From the NCBI GenBank assembly GCA_934647195.1, contig CAKUFD010000008.1, positions 1-64,000 on the forward strand: a stretch of DNA of 64,000 nt. Direction: 5' to 3'. The stretch comes from an uncultured Collinsella sp. (GTDB lineage: Bacteria > Actinomycetota > Coriobacteriia > Coriobacteriales > Coriobacteriaceae). The translations under genes were made by a program, and so were the position numbers. The number at the start of each line of letters is the position of its first letter. The stretch's first letter is position 1. The notes beneath the pieces are model-generated. The model did not search any database and was not told the origin of the DNA. It saw nothing but the letters and a program-made list of their open reading frames with translations. Below, in pieces: positions 23,653 through 32,395 of this stretch.

Positions 23653-24630
23653 ATGGCAAGCACCGAGATGAACGGACGCAACCGGGGAGGCCGTAGGGAC
23701 GGGGCTCCGCGCGACGGTAGGCGAGACCAGCGCGCGCGTGAGCGCGAAGCGTATACGAAGCAGGTAGGCGAGCGCCTTGCCGCCGAGATCGATCGTGCTT
23801 GTGCGCAATGCCAGCGCATCGAGGGCATGCCTGCTCCGGTGGCGAAGGCCGCGGTAGAGGTCGGGGAAGACGCCGCACAGCCGCGTGTGCCCGAGGTTCG
23901 TGTTGTCGATGCTGACGCATGCGCGACGATTTTGGAAAACGGCCGCGGTCGTGCTCAGTTCTGTGACCTTGTCGTGCTCGACTTTGGCTCGTATACCAAC
24001 CCCGCCGGTGGCTTCGATAAGGGCTTCATGGGCTTTGAGCAGTCGCTTTGCGAGCACTCGTTCCTCTTCAACGTCCTTTCTCAGCAGCGCGACTGGTATG
24101 CCGAGAATCGGCGTCGCAATATCAACTGCGAGCTGTACCGCGACCGCGCGCTGGTGGTCCCCGCCGTTCGCTTTACTCGCGACCGTCTTCACGCCTATGC
24201 CGACGTTGTTGTGCTTGCGGCGCCCAACGTGCGCCGTGCGCGCTCGGAGTACGGCGTGAGCGATGAGCAACTGGCTGACACCATGCGTGACCGCATTCGT
24301 TTTGCTTTGGCGATTGCCGATGGTTTGGGCCATGAGAAGATCGTTTTGGGCGCTCCCGGTTGCGATGCGAGCGGCTGGGATGCCTCCGTGGTCGCCGAGA
24401 TGCTTCGCGAGGAGCTGGCGGGCGGTGAGCACGTGGCGACTACGGTGATCCTTGCTGTTAAGCGCGAGCGCTTCAACCAGAACTTCGAGCGCATGGCCCA
24501 TGCGTTCGAAACGTTCCCTGCCAAAAACGAGACCTCATACGAGGACGTTCGCGCGGCTAGGGATGCGGCGGCTCAGGCCCAGGTTCAAGAAGACGACGAT
24601 GATGACGATTGGCGTGCATACTTGAAATAA
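23653..24630 (+). CDS. TIGR02452 family macrodomain (microbial PARG-like) protein
   Basis: A 325-aa protein matching the TIGR02452/bacterial-type poly(ADP-ribose) glycohydrolase group. A basic, Arg/Gly-rich N-terminus (1-35) precedes the domain. The signature loop NPAGGFDKGFMGFEQSLCEHS (116-136, shown in two parts: NPAGG and FEQSLCEHS) matches the family NPGGG...QEExLCRxS, but the QEE triplet reads FEQ (128-130), so the second, catalytic Glu is Gln. APNVRRARSEYG and the late GAPGCDASGWD are also conserved. The C-terminus has a run of six Asp. The ATG at 23653 has GAAAGGAAG upstream. It is divergent from the wecA-like gene. Confidence 0.75.
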   Translation: MASTEMNGRNRGGRRDGAPRDGRRDQRAREREAYTKQVGERLAAEIDRACAQCQRIEGMPAPVAKAAVEVGEDAAQPRVPEVRVVDADACATILENGRGRAQFCDLVVLDFGSYTNPAGGFDKGFMGFEQSLCEHSFLFNVLSQQRDWYAENRRRNINCELYRDRALVVPAVRFTRDRLHAYADVVVLAAPNVRRARSEYGVSDEQLADTMRDRIRFALAIADGLGHEKIVLGAPGCDASGWDASVVAEMLREELAGGEHVATTVILAVKRERFNQNFERMAHAFETFPAKNETSYEDVRAARDAAAQAQVQEDDDDDDWRAYLK

Positions 24631-24672
24631 CCCGGGCGTTTTTCGCGCGAAAGACGAGAAAGATGGGGCGCT

Positions 24673-25332
24673 ATGCGCAACGTACTGTTTTTTGGAGATA
24701 GCAACACGTACGGATTCGATCCCGAGTCCCGTGCCGCGGGCACAGGCGAGCGTTTCGCAGCCGATGTCCGCTGGTGCGGCGTGGCTGCGCGCGAGTTGGG
24801 TTCGAGCTGGCATGTGATTGAGGAGGGTCTCAACGGTCGCACGACGGTCCATGAAGATCCGTATCGCCTGACCACCTATCTCTCTGGTGGAATGCTTCTT
24901 CCCACCCTGCTTAAGTCGCATCTTCCCCTCGATGCTGTTGTTATCATGCTGGGCACGAACGACCTCAAGCCCGTGTATAGCCTTGGTCTTGCAGATATCG
25001 CTCGCGGTATGGCGGTGATCGCCGAGGCCATCAAGGAGTTTCCGTGGCCCTCGAGTGCATCTTGTCCGCAGATCCTGCTCGTGTCGCCTCCGCCTTTGAC
25101 GCATGCGGCGACGCAGGGGCTGCTTGCTGAGTTCGATGCGCGTAGCATCGCGCTGTCCGAGCAGCTCGCAGATGCATACCGTCAGGTCGCGGAACTCGAA
25201 AGCTGTGATTTCCTCGATGCGGGCAAGGTGGCCCAGGTGGGAAGCTTCGACGGTGTTCACCTGGATGCAGACGGCCATCATGCGCTGGGACTTGCCATTG
25301 CGGCTAAACTACGGGAGATGGCGGGCCGCTAG
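24673..25332 (+). CDS. SGNH/GDSL hydrolase (acyl esterase)
   Basis: A 219-aa cytoplasmic SGNH-fold hydrolase. Block I is FFGDSNTYGFDP (nucleophile Ser10), block II has the Gly in EEGLNGRTTVHED, block III is GTNDL (Asn), and block V is DGVHLDADGHHALG (Asp and His). GLNGRTT is characteristic of the arylesterase/acyltransferase subgroup. No signal peptide. It follows the TIGR02452 gene by 42 nt and ends at a bidirectional terminator. Natural substrate unknown. Confidence 0.88.
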   Translation: MRNVLFFGDSNTYGFDPESRAAGTGERFAADVRWCGVAARELGSSWHVIEEGLNGRTTVHEDPYRLTTYLSGGMLLPTLLKSHLPLDAVVIMLGTNDLKPVYSLGLADIARGMAVIAEAIKEFPWPSSASCPQILLVSPPPLTHAATQGLLAEFDARSIALSEQLADAYRQVAELESCDFLDAGKVAQVGSFDGVHLDADGHHALGLAIAAKLREMAGR

Positions 25333-25371
25333 TCGCTGTTACTCATCTCGGCCACGTCTTAAGAGCATTGC

Positions 25372-25408
25372 AAAAAGAGGCGTCCTCCTGTAGAAGGACG
25401 CCTCTTTT
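25372..25408. terminator. Bidirectional terminator
   Basis: GAGGCGTCCT (25377-25386) pairs with AGGACGCCTC (25395-25404), with A5 on the left and T4 on the right. It serves the SGNH hydrolase (plus) and the MATE gene (minus). Confidence 0.92.
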
Positions 25409-25439
25409 GTATGGGACAAGGCCATTGTCGCTTGTGTTG

Positions 25440-26819
25440 CTAGGCGATGAGCTTGCTCAGACGCTTCTGCTCGTTCAGAGCGAGGACGATGGAGATGATT
25501 CCGGTGATAGCGTCTGCCACCACGAGAGCGATCCAGATACCCTGGACGCCCATCATGTTGCCTAGCAGGTACATGAGGGGCACCGAGCAGATCACGTAGC
25601 GAAGCAGGCTGCAGAAGGTGGAGAGAACGACCTTCTCAACCGACTGGAAATAGATGGATACGGTCATTGCAAGATAGCCCAAGCATACGGCGATGATGAT
25701 GATGCGCGTGGCGCTGGCGGCAACTTCCACGAGGTCGGCGTCGCTTCCGGCGAAGAAGGCGCAGACGGGGGTGGCTGCGACCCAGATTACGATCGACACG
25801 ATAAGAAGAACGACAATCTGGTACTTGATGGCGCAGGAGAGCGACTGCTTGAGGCGATCCCAGGCCTTGGCGCCGGCGTTGAAGGCGGCGATGGGCTGCA
25901 AGCCGTAAGAGAAGCACTGGGCGATCATCATGACGATGTAGAGAATGTAGCCGTTGATGACGGCGAAAGCAGCGATATAGAGCGAGCCGAGTTCGCCACC
26001 GAGACTGCCGAGCAGCGTGTTTGCAACCGTGTTGAAGATGAACGTAGCTGCCTGGACCAGGAAGAACGGGAAGCCGATCTTGAAAATCTGGCCGCAGATG
26101 GCCATATCGAGCTTGAGGTCGGTAAGTTTGATCTGAAGCTGAGATTTCTTGCCGCCGATGAACCAGAAGGCGCCGATGGCCCAGATGCCGATAGACAGGC
26201 CGTAGTAGATACCGGCGCCCATGGTGCCGAGCTTGAAGATGAAGGTCGACAGGGCGAGCCAGACGATGGCGATGACGGCGGAGACCGTCATGAGGTTGGC
26301 CTGGATCTGAACCTTCTCGTCAACGCGCATGACGGCGGTGACCATCTGTCCCACGACCGTGAAGGGCAGCAGGATGGAGAAAGTGCGAACGCCCAGCACC
26401 GTGTCGGCCATGATGTCGGGGGTTGCGCCAAAGAACGCGCAGATGGGCTCGGTAAAGACCGCCATGATCACCGCAAGGATGATCGAGACGATCGAGGTGA
26501 GCCAGAAGCCCTGGCTAAAGGCCTTGCTGGCACCCTTGATGTCGCCGGCGCCCAAAAGGTTGCCGACGATGGCGGGAACACCCGTGCCAAAGAGGTTGCC
26601 AAAGGCCAGGTTGAGGAACTCGGCGGACATGATGATCGAGACGCATGCCAGGCCGTGGGCACCCAGGCCCCAGCCCATGACGAGTCCCTCGAGGATAACC
26701 ATGATGATCTGGGCGAGCATACCCTGACCGGTCACGATCGTGTAGCGGCGTACCAGACTGGGAATCGGTTTTGACGCGAGTTCGCGATCCTCCTCGTTGG
26801 CGATCAATTCTTCTGCCAT
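25440..26819 (-). CDS. MATE family efflux transporter
   Basis: A 459-aa polytopic membrane protein of the MATE (multidrug and toxic compound extrusion) family, exporting cationic drugs or metabolites with Na+ or H+ uptake. About twelve hydrophobic segments are visible in two similar halves, each beginning with a GxGxP/A-type loop (LFGTGVPAIVGNLLGAGDIKGA and GLQPIAAFNAGAKAWDR in part). GGAGAGG precedes the ATG. It lies 39 nt after the amidohydrolase gene on the same strand, so they are probably cotranscribed, which hints at export of a compound related to the amidohydrolase reaction. Confidence 0.92.
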   Translation of the reverse strand: MAEELIANEEDRELASKPIPSLVRRYTIVTGQGMLAQIIMVILEGLVMGWGLGAHGLACVSIIMSAEFLNLAFGNLFGTGVPAIVGNLLGAGDIKGASKAFSQGFWLTSIVSIILAVIMAVFTEPICAFFGATPDIMADTVLGVRTFSILLPFTVVGQMVTAVMRVDEKVQIQANLMTVSAVIAIVWLALSTFIFKLGTMGAGIYYGLSIGIWAIGAFWFIGGKKSQLQIKLTDLKLDMAICGQIFKIGFPFFLVQAATFIFNTVANTLLGSLGGELGSLYIAAFAVINGYILYIVMMIAQCFSYGLQPIAAFNAGAKAWDRLKQSLSCAIKYQIVVLLIVSIVIWVAATPVCAFFAGSDADLVEVAASATRIIIIAVCLGYLAMTVSIYFQSVEKVVLSTFCSLLRYVICSVPLMYLLGNMMGVQGIWIALVVADAITGIISIVLALNEQKRLSKLIA

Positions 26820-26858
26820 TGCCCTCTCCTTTCCTTGAGAGTCAAAACGTGATGGGGT

Positions 26859-28487
26859 CTATGCCTCGAAGATAATCTTGCCGGCGATCATCGTGAGCGC
26901 CGCAGTTGCTTCGAGCACCTCTGCCGGCTCGCAATCGAAGAGGTTTCGGTCGAGCACGCAGATGTCGGCCTGTTTGCCGCAGGCAAGGGTACCGATGCGG
27001 TCTTCGGCGTGCATGGCATAAGCGCTGCCGTAGGTGTAGGCGCGCAGGGCATCGCCCATCGTGATGCGCTCCTCGGGGAACCAGCCTTCCGGGTTCGAAC
27101 CGTCTTCGAGCATGCGGAAGACGGCGCCGTAGATCTCTTTCATGGGCTCGAGGCCTACGACGGGGAAGTCGGACCCCAGGTGCACGCAGGCGCCGCTTGC
27201 CAGCAGGCTGTGGAGCGGCCAGGAGAGCGCGGCGCGGTCGGGGCCTACCGCATCGTCTTTGGCGCGGTCGGGCATGTCAAGCAACATATGCCACGGCTGC
27301 ATGCCGGCGGTTACGCCCAGCTCGGCGTAGCGGGGCAGGTCCTCGGGCTGAACTGTCTCGTTGTGTTCCATGGAATGACGGCAATTGCCGTTGCCATGGA
27401 GGCGCTCGGCCTCTTCAAAGCAATCGAGTACGAAGCGAACGGAGCGGTCGCCGATGGTGTGGATGCGTGTGTCCACACCCCACTGGACTGCCTTGAGGAT
27501 GGCTGCACGTATGCGCTCGGGGTCCTCGGCGGGCTCGCCGCATGTCTCGGGGGCGTTTGAATAGGGCTCGAGCATCCAGGCGGTGTGGTCGGAGCATACG
27601 CCGTCGAGGAATTGTTTGAAGCCGTGCCATTCAACCTGCGTATCGGGGAAGCTGTACTTCTCCTGGATCTCGTGGAGCTCCAGGCTCTCGTTCTCGAACA
27701 GGTCGGTGTACAGGAAGACGCGCAAGGGGAGTTCGCCGCGGGCGTTGAGGTCTGCGAGCACCGCGTAGGGGTTTTCCATGCTCACGAAGGTGGGATTGAC
27801 CATGCCGACGGTGGTGATGCCCAGGGCGCAGGCGCGCTTGGCGGTCTTGGTAAACGACGCTTCGACAACGTCCATTGCCGGGTTGTAGACCTCGTCCATG
27901 AAGATGGCTCCGGCATTATTGGAAAAGACGCCGGTGGGGTTGCCGTCTGCATCTTTGAGGATCTTGCCGCCTGCGGGGTCGGGGGTGTCGCGCGTGACAC
28001 CTACCTTCTCGATGGCGCAGGTGTTGGCGCTAAAGGTATGAAGGTCAACCTGCTGCAGGAACACCGGGCGGTCGCTCACGTACTGGTCGATCATGGCTGC
28101 GGTGGGCATCTCGGGGATCTCCCATTGGAACTGGATGATCTGGCAGCCCACGATCCACTCGTTGTCGGGGTGACTGTCGGCAAAGGCACGGACGCGTTCC
28201 ATTGCCTGCTCAAAGCTCGTACAGTCGATAAGGTTCACCGCAAAGTCGGGATCGGTCATGAAGGCGCCCTGCGCAAAATGCGTATGCGAGTCGATAAGGC
28301 CCGGCATGACGAGCTTGTCACCAACATCGCGAATTTCGGTATCGGGCCCGATGAGTGCATCGAGATACTTGTCCTCACCGCATGCAACGATTTTGTCTCC
28401 CTTGACTGCCACACCACCCTTGAAGGGTGCAAGGCCAGTTCCGGTGAAGACGGCATTGCTTCGAATGACTACCTCTGCCTTGTCCAT
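26859..28487 (-). CDS. Amidohydrolase family 3 (YtcJ-like) metal-dependent hydrolase
   Basis: A 542-aa amidohydrolase. The metal-binding DSHTHF (near residue 66) follows VMPGLI. Conserved features include the HTIGDRSVRF segment (His ligand), HSMEHNETV (His) and HLGSDFPVV (Asp). The N- and C-terminal strands form the usual beta-sandwich (VVIRSNAVFTG and ADICVLDRNLF). YtcJ-like enzymes cleave amide or carbamate bonds; the substrate is not predictable. The ATG at 28487 has AGGAGG 6 nt upstream; the in-frame start at 28571 lacks one. A promoter candidate at 28696-28724 gives a leader of about 200 nt. It precedes the MATE exporter gene. Confidence 0.88.
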   Translation of the reverse strand: MDKAEVVIRSNAVFTGTGLAPFKGGVAVKGDKIVACGEDKYLDALIGPDTEIRDVGDKLVMPGLIDSHTHFAQGAFMTDPDFAVNLIDCTSFEQAMERVRAFADSHPDNEWIVGCQIIQFQWEIPEMPTAAMIDQYVSDRPVFLQQVDLHTFSANTCAIEKVGVTRDTPDPAGGKILKDADGNPTGVFSNNAGAIFMDEVYNPAMDVVEASFTKTAKRACALGITTVGMVNPTFVSMENPYAVLADLNARGELPLRVFLYTDLFENESLELHEIQEKYSFPDTQVEWHGFKQFLDGVCSDHTAWMLEPYSNAPETCGEPAEDPERIRAAILKAVQWGVDTRIHTIGDRSVRFVLDCFEEAERLHGNGNCRHSMEHNETVQPEDLPRYAELGVTAGMQPWHMLLDMPDRAKDDAVGPDRAALSWPLHSLLASGACVHLGSDFPVVGLEPMKEIYGAVFRMLEDGSNPEGWFPEERITMGDALRAYTYGSAYAMHAEDRIGTLACGKQADICVLDRNLFDCEPAEVLEATAALTMIAGKIIFEA

Positions 28488-28516
28488 AAGTGCCTCCTCA
28501 GACGTTTCTGGACTAT

Positions 28517-28543
28517 GCATGAATCGCGGCGATCCGCGCATGC
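28517..28543 (-). other. Leader hairpin upstream of the amidohydrolase
   Basis: GCATG-aat-CGCGG pairs with CCGCG-CATGC around CGAT, 30 nt upstream of the start codon. The rest of the 371-nt gap 28488-28858 holds the promoter below, the LuxR terminator, and nothing else I recognise. Confidence 0.4.
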
Positions 28544-28695
28544 GCTTGCTCGGGGGCATGGCTTTCCGCATGTCGCATCTTGTGCGTTTGGCGGGAGCCC
28601 GGCTCGTACGCTGCCTGTTGCCTTGGGCTCATTTACGCATGCCTTGCCAGCCTCGCCAAGATAGAGTGCGCCGGATGGCGAGGTTAAGCCGGTTT

Positions 28696-28724
28696 ACAGT
28701 ATTTACCAGGTACTTTATTGTCGA
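28696..28724 (-). promoter_or_regulatory. Putative promoter of amidohydrolase-MATE
   Basis: On the minus strand TCGACA (28719-28724) and TACTGT (28696-28701) are separated by 17 nt. The leader to the amidohydrolase start would be about 200 nt. Confidence 0.45.
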
Positions 28725-28775
28725 GGTTTATTGCCGTCTCATTACTGCGAGCGGGCGATGACTGCTGATCGCATC

Positions 28776-28821
28776 AAAAAGATGCCCGTTTTGCGAGGCT
28801 TTGAGTGGCTGCAAAACGGGC
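28776..28821 (-). terminator. Terminator of the LuxR-type regulator gene
   Basis: GCCCGTTTTGC (28784-28794) pairs with GCAAAACGGGC (28811-28821), an 11-bp stem. On the minus strand it is followed by ATCTTTTTG. Confidence 0.85.
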
Positions 28822-28858
28822 GTTTCGATCTATGGCGGTGGCATCAAGCGCCGCAGGG

Positions 28859-29851
28859 CTAAGAGCGCCAGAAGGCTTCGATTAACTCGTCGCGAGTTTT
28901 TACGTTCGACTTAACGTAGATGCGATGTAGATGCGCCTTGACGGTGCCGGGGCTGATCACGAGCTCGCTCGCGATGTTTTGGGCGTCGAGTCCGCGCAGC
29001 ACGAGGGACAGCACTTCCTGCTCGCGGTTGGACAAGCTGTTTCTATCGGAGAAAATCACGATGCGGGACGTAAGGTCTTCTTGTGAGTCGTGTCGCTCGG
29101 TGGCAACGTCTTCGTCGGCGCGCGGGTGCTTGGCGTAGACCCTCAGCATGTGGGCAAATTGCTTGAAAAGCTGCGCCGCGGCTACGACCATCAGCACGTT
29201 TTCGGATATGTTGCGCTCACTCAAGTACCACAGGAAGGTACCGACCAAAGGATTGCTCATGTCGGGCCGGTAGATCAAGATCATGTAGGTGTCTTCGACT
29301 ATAACCAGGATGGCGAGGATACAGGCGAGCTTGAAAAAGGTTCTGCTCCGCTCCAGGTCAAGCCGTTCGGCTTTGTTCGTCATGTGGCGATAGCGCCAAT
29401 ACACATAGCCAAGGCAGGCGATATTGCAAAGATCGCGGCTGAGCCAGAAGAGATACTGCTGCACCGTGCTTGCAAGGCTCGGGCGGGGAACCAGGAGAAA
29501 CTGTACAATTGCGAGGGGAACGAGCGCGGTTGCCATCCGCTTGAGCGTCAGCTTGTCACGCAGGCGCAAAATCGTCCAAGCAAAGATGCATCCGATAATC
29601 ACGATGCCCAGCACGCAGCGCGTTCCCGGGTGCTGCAACGGCATCTCAAAACTCACGGCATAGTCGTACTTCATGCGGTTGTACTCGTCAAAAAAGATGA
29701 CCGAGAGGTCGAGCATGTAGGCGAGAAAGCCGATGGCAGAGATAATTGCGTCGCGGCGGCGCGTCATGAGCCAGACCACGAGCGCGACGGAGCTGGTTAC
29801 CAGGGCTACGCCCATGATGAGGATGGTGTAGATATAAAACGAGAAGCTCAT
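28859..29851 (-). CDS. Membrane-anchored LuxR-type transcriptional regulator
   Basis: A 330-aa protein with an N-terminal membrane region of about six to seven hydrophobic helices (within residues 5-225) and a C-terminal LuxR-type helix-turn-helix (LSNREQEVLSLVLRGLDAQNIASEL in part, then SPGTVKAHLHRIYVKSNVKTRDEL in part, near 270-325). No receiver domain is present. This architecture is common in Coriobacteriia, where such regulators lie next to substrate-utilisation genes. It is followed by its own terminator and then by the amidohydrolase-MATE unit, which it may control. AAGGGTGGGG lies upstream of the ATG. Confidence 0.88.
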   Translation of the reverse strand: MSFSFYIYTILIMGVALVTSSVALVVWLMTRRRDAIISAIGFLAYMLDLSVIFFDEYNRMKYDYAVSFEMPLQHPGTRCVLGIVIIGCIFAWTILRLRDKLTLKRMATALVPLAIVQFLLVPRPSLASTVQQYLFWLSRDLCNIACLGYVYWRYRHMTNKAERLDLERSRTFFKLACILAILVIVEDTYMILIYRPDMSNPLVGTFLWYLSERNISENVLMVVAAAQLFKQFAHMLRVYAKHPRADEDVATERHDSQEDLTSRIVIFSDRNSLSNREQEVLSLVLRGLDAQNIASELVISPGTVKAHLHRIYVKSNVKTRDELIEAFWRS

Positions 29852-29940
29852 GACCCCACCCTTGAACGGTTTTCAGGCGATGCCATCTCGGGGCTTCCGA
29901 GAGCATGCCTTTAGAAATCATACGAGGCTCTAGCAATACA

Positions 29941-30753
29941 TCATCGGCGATAGCGCCACATGTGGTCAAGGGGGCCGGAGCCCTGGCCAAGGTCGAGTTG
30001 AGCCTCGAGGGCTCCAGTGAGATAGCGCTTCGCTGCCTCAACGGCGCCCTCGAGCGGCAAGTCTTGGGCGAGTCCGCAGGCGATGGCAGAGGAGAGCGTG
30101 CATCCGGTGCCATGGGTGTTGGGGTTGTCGATGCGGGGGTGGGTGAACCAGGTTGTCTTGAGCCCATCGTTCGCTTCGCACGCCAACACGTCGCTGGCAT
30201 CGTTGACGCGATGGCCTCCCTTCACCAGTGCTGCGCATCCGAATCGCTGGGAGAGGAGGCGAGCGGCTTGCTCCTGGGACGTTCCGTCTTGGATGGACGT
30301 GTCTGCAAGGAGCGCGGCTTCTGGGATGTTGGGAGTGATGAGCGTTGCAAGCGGGAAGAGCTGTAAGGTGAGCGCCTCCTGTGCGTCCTCATCGATAAGG
30401 CGGGCACCGCTGGTTGCCACCATGACGGGATCGACAACGATGTTTTGCGCTTCCCAGTGCCTCAGGCGCTCGGCGATCGCTTCGATGATCGTCGATGAGG
30501 AGACCATGCCGATTTTCACCGCCGCGGGACGGATATCTTCAAACACCATATCGATCTGATCGGCGACGATGGCGGGGTCGATGTTTTGGATGCTGCATAC
30601 GCCGCAGGTGTTTTGCGCGGTAATCGCCGTGATGGCGCACTCGGCGAACAGGCCGTGCGCGGCGATGGTCTTGATGTCCGCCTGGATGCCTGCCCCTCCG
30701 CTTGAATCGGAACCCGCGATGGTCAGGACGGCCGGCAGTGTCGATGTGCTCAT
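29941..30753 (-). CDS. thiD: Hydroxymethylpyrimidine (phosphate) kinase ThiD
   Basis: Phosphorylates HMP and HMP-P to HMP-PP for thiamine synthesis. It has 270 aa. The ribokinase-fold motifs are [19 protein letters not shown] (near 9-27, given as [10 protein letters not shown]), [11 protein letters not shown], and the anion-hole signature [14 protein letters not shown] (near 210). VKGGH is also typical. The ATG at 30753 is chosen because GAGG lies 7 nt upstream; an in-frame start at 30768 has none. It follows thiC by 90 nt containing a 13-bp-stem hairpin, so thiC-thiD form one unit under the TPP riboswitch. It lacks a fused ThiE domain. Confidence 0.93.
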   Translation of the reverse strand: MSTSTLPAVLTIAGSDSSGGAGIQADIKTIAAHGLFAECAITAITAQNTCGVCSIQNIDPAIVADQIDMVFEDIRPAAVKIGMVSSSTIIEAIAERLRHWEAQNIVVDPVMVATSGARLIDEDAQEALTLQLFPLATLITPNIPEAALLADTSIQDGTSQEQAARLLSQRFGCAALVKGGHRVNDASDVLACEANDGLKTTWFTHPRIDNPNTHGTGCTLSSAIACGLAQDLPLEGAVEAAKRYLTGALEAQLDLGQGSGPLDHMWRYRR

Positions 30754-30777
30754 ATGGATGCCTCGCAATGTGAAAGC

Positions 30778-30814
30778 GGGCTCATGGCATCTTGCGTGGT
30801 GATGCCATGAGCCC
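30778..30814 (-). other. 13-bp-stem hairpin between thiC and thiD
   Basis: GGGCTCATGGCAT (30778-30790) pairs perfectly with ATGCCATGAGCCC (30802-30814), with an 11-nt loop. The minus-strand sequence after it (GCTTTCAC) is not a good U tract, so it is more likely an RNA-stability or processing hairpin, or a leaky terminator, that sets the thiC/thiD ratio. Confidence 0.7.
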
Positions 30815-30843
30815 GAAGCGTGCTTGAAGAAAAGGAGGACGGG

Positions 30844-32181
30844 CTATTCGTCGTCCATACCGAGGTCGATCGTCGTGCCCTCAAACACCTTGTTGACGGT
30901 GCGCACAGCGCACATCTTGCCGCACATGGTGCAGGTCCCCTCGGTTGCGGCGGGCGAGTTCTCGTAACGCTCGCGGGCGCGCTCGGGGTCAAGGGCGTGC
31001 TTCCACATCTCTTTCCAATCGAGCTTACGGCGCGCCTGGCCCATACGATCGTCTTCGTCGCGCGCATGGGGGACTTTCTTGGCGATGTCTGCCGCGTGCG
31101 CCGCAATCTTGGTGGCGATGAGGCCGTCGCGTACGTCCTGCGCGTCGGGCAGGCACAGGTGCTCGGCAGGGGTGACGTAGCACAAGAAATCTGCGCCCGC
31201 GCTGGCGCTGATGGCACCGCCGATGGCCGCGGTGATGTGGTCGTAGCCCACGCCGATATCGGTGACGAGCGGCCCCAACACGTAGAAGGGGGCGTTGTGG
31301 CACAGGCGCTTTTCCATCTTCATGTTGGCGGCGATCTCGTCGATGGCCATATGGCCCGGCCCCTCGATCATCACCTGCACGCCGCGCTCCCAGGCGCGGA
31401 CTGCGAGCTTGCCCAGCTCGATGATCTCGGCGGTCTCGGTGGCGTCGTTGGCGTCGTAGAGGCATCCCGGGCGGCAAGAGTCGCCCAAGCTGATGGTGAC
31501 GTCGTATTCATGGCAGATGTCGAGAACCTCGTCATAGAACTCGTAGAAGGGGTTCTCGTTGCCGGTGACCTCCATCCAGCCAAAGAGTAGCGATCCTCCG
31601 CGGCTCACGATATTCATGAGGCGGCCGGTCTCCTTGAAGGTTTTGATGACGGAGCGGTTGATACCTGCGTGGACAGTCACGAAGTCCACGCCATCCTCGG
31701 CATGTGCCCGTACGGTCGCCAGCAGATCGTCCTTGGTGAGCTTGACGAGCGGCTTTTCCATGTAGCCGATGGCGTCGTACATGGGTACGGTTCCCACCAT
31801 GAGCGGGGTTTCGTCGATGAGCTGCTGGCGGAACTTGCGCGTCTTGCCCGAGTTGGAGAGGTCCATGATGGCATCGGCGCCCAGGTCCTCGGCGATCTTT
31901 ACCTTCTTCCATTCCTCTGCGGCGTCGGCCTTATCGCCGGAGATGCCGAGGTTGACGTTCACCTTGGTGGAAAGGCCTTCGCCTACGCCAAAGGCGCGCA
32001 TGCCCTTTTTGATATGGAGAATATTCGCGGGGATGGCGATGCGGCCGTCGGCCACGCGCTCGCGGATGTACTCGGGGTCGCGATGCTCGCGCTCAGCAAC
32101 CTCTTTCATCTGCGGGGTGATCTGTCCTGCGCGCGCATAGTCCATCTGCGTGACGAGCTTGGGCTCGGTCTGTGTGCTCAT
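30844..32181 (-). CDS. thiC: Phosphomethylpyrimidine synthase ThiC
   Basis: Radical-SAM enzyme converting aminoimidazole ribotide to HMP-P, the pyrimidine branch of thiamine synthesis. It has 445 aa, the short form without the long N-terminal domain of E. coli ThiC. Core motifs include MDLSNSGKT, TVPMYDAI, SLGDSCRPGC and VMIEGPGHM. The C-terminal iron-sulfur cysteines are CTMCGKMC, spaced CX2CX3C, one residue shorter than the CX2CX4C of long forms. The ATG at 32181 is preceded by GGGAG that is also part of the riboswitch; the longer in-frame start would translate the aptamer. Confidence 0.96.
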   Translation of the reverse strand: MSTQTEPKLVTQMDYARAGQITPQMKEVAEREHRDPEYIRERVADGRIAIPANILHIKKGMRAFGVGEGLSTKVNVNLGISGDKADAAEEWKKVKIAEDLGADAIMDLSNSGKTRKFRQQLIDETPLMVGTVPMYDAIGYMEKPLVKLTKDDLLATVRAHAEDGVDFVTVHAGINRSVIKTFKETGRLMNIVSRGGSLLFGWMEVTGNENPFYEFYDEVLDICHEYDVTISLGDSCRPGCLYDANDATETAEIIELGKLAVRAWERGVQVMIEGPGHMAIDEIAANMKMEKRLCHNAPFYVLGPLVTDIGVGYDHITAAIGGAISASAGADFLCYVTPAEHLCLPDAQDVRDGLIATKIAAHAADIAKKVPHARDEDDRMGQARRKLDWKEMWKHALDPERARERYENSPAATEGTCTMCGKMCAVRTVNKVFEGTTIDLGMDDE

Positions 32182-32184
32182 AAG

Positions 32185-32280
32185 CACGTCTCCCTTCGTT
32201 GGCATTACCCATGTCAGGTTCTGCGGGTCCTTGGCGGGCGCGCCCAATCTCAGCCTGCCGTGTCCTGCAAGCTCCCCGTG
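32185..32280 (-). ncRNA. TPP (THI-box) riboswitch
   Basis: On the minus strand the conserved elements appear in order: CGGGGAGC, GGCTGAGAT, GGACCCGC, GAACCTGA, GGTAATGCC and CGAAGGGAG, matching the thiamine pyrophosphate aptamer. A short P1 forms between CACG (32277-32280) and CGTG (32185-32188). The SD of thiC (GGGAG) lies inside the 3' end of the aptamer, 8 nt from the start codon, so control is probably translational. No T-rich terminator hairpin follows. Confidence 0.93.
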
Positions 32281-32316
32281 TTTATTTGGCCTGCCGCTGT
32301 GGTGCGGGCCTGCGCA

Positions 32317-32322
32317 CAGTAT
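32317..32322 (-). promoter_or_regulatory. Putative -10 of thiC
   Basis: TATACT on the minus strand lies about 37 nt upstream of the riboswitch 5' end. The -35 is not convincing. Confidence 0.3.
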
Positions 32323-32395
32323 ACTCCGCGTCGCATGTTCTATGCCCGGCGCGCGATAGGGACGCTTCTGGCACCGGTGTGCCTGCCTGAAATCG

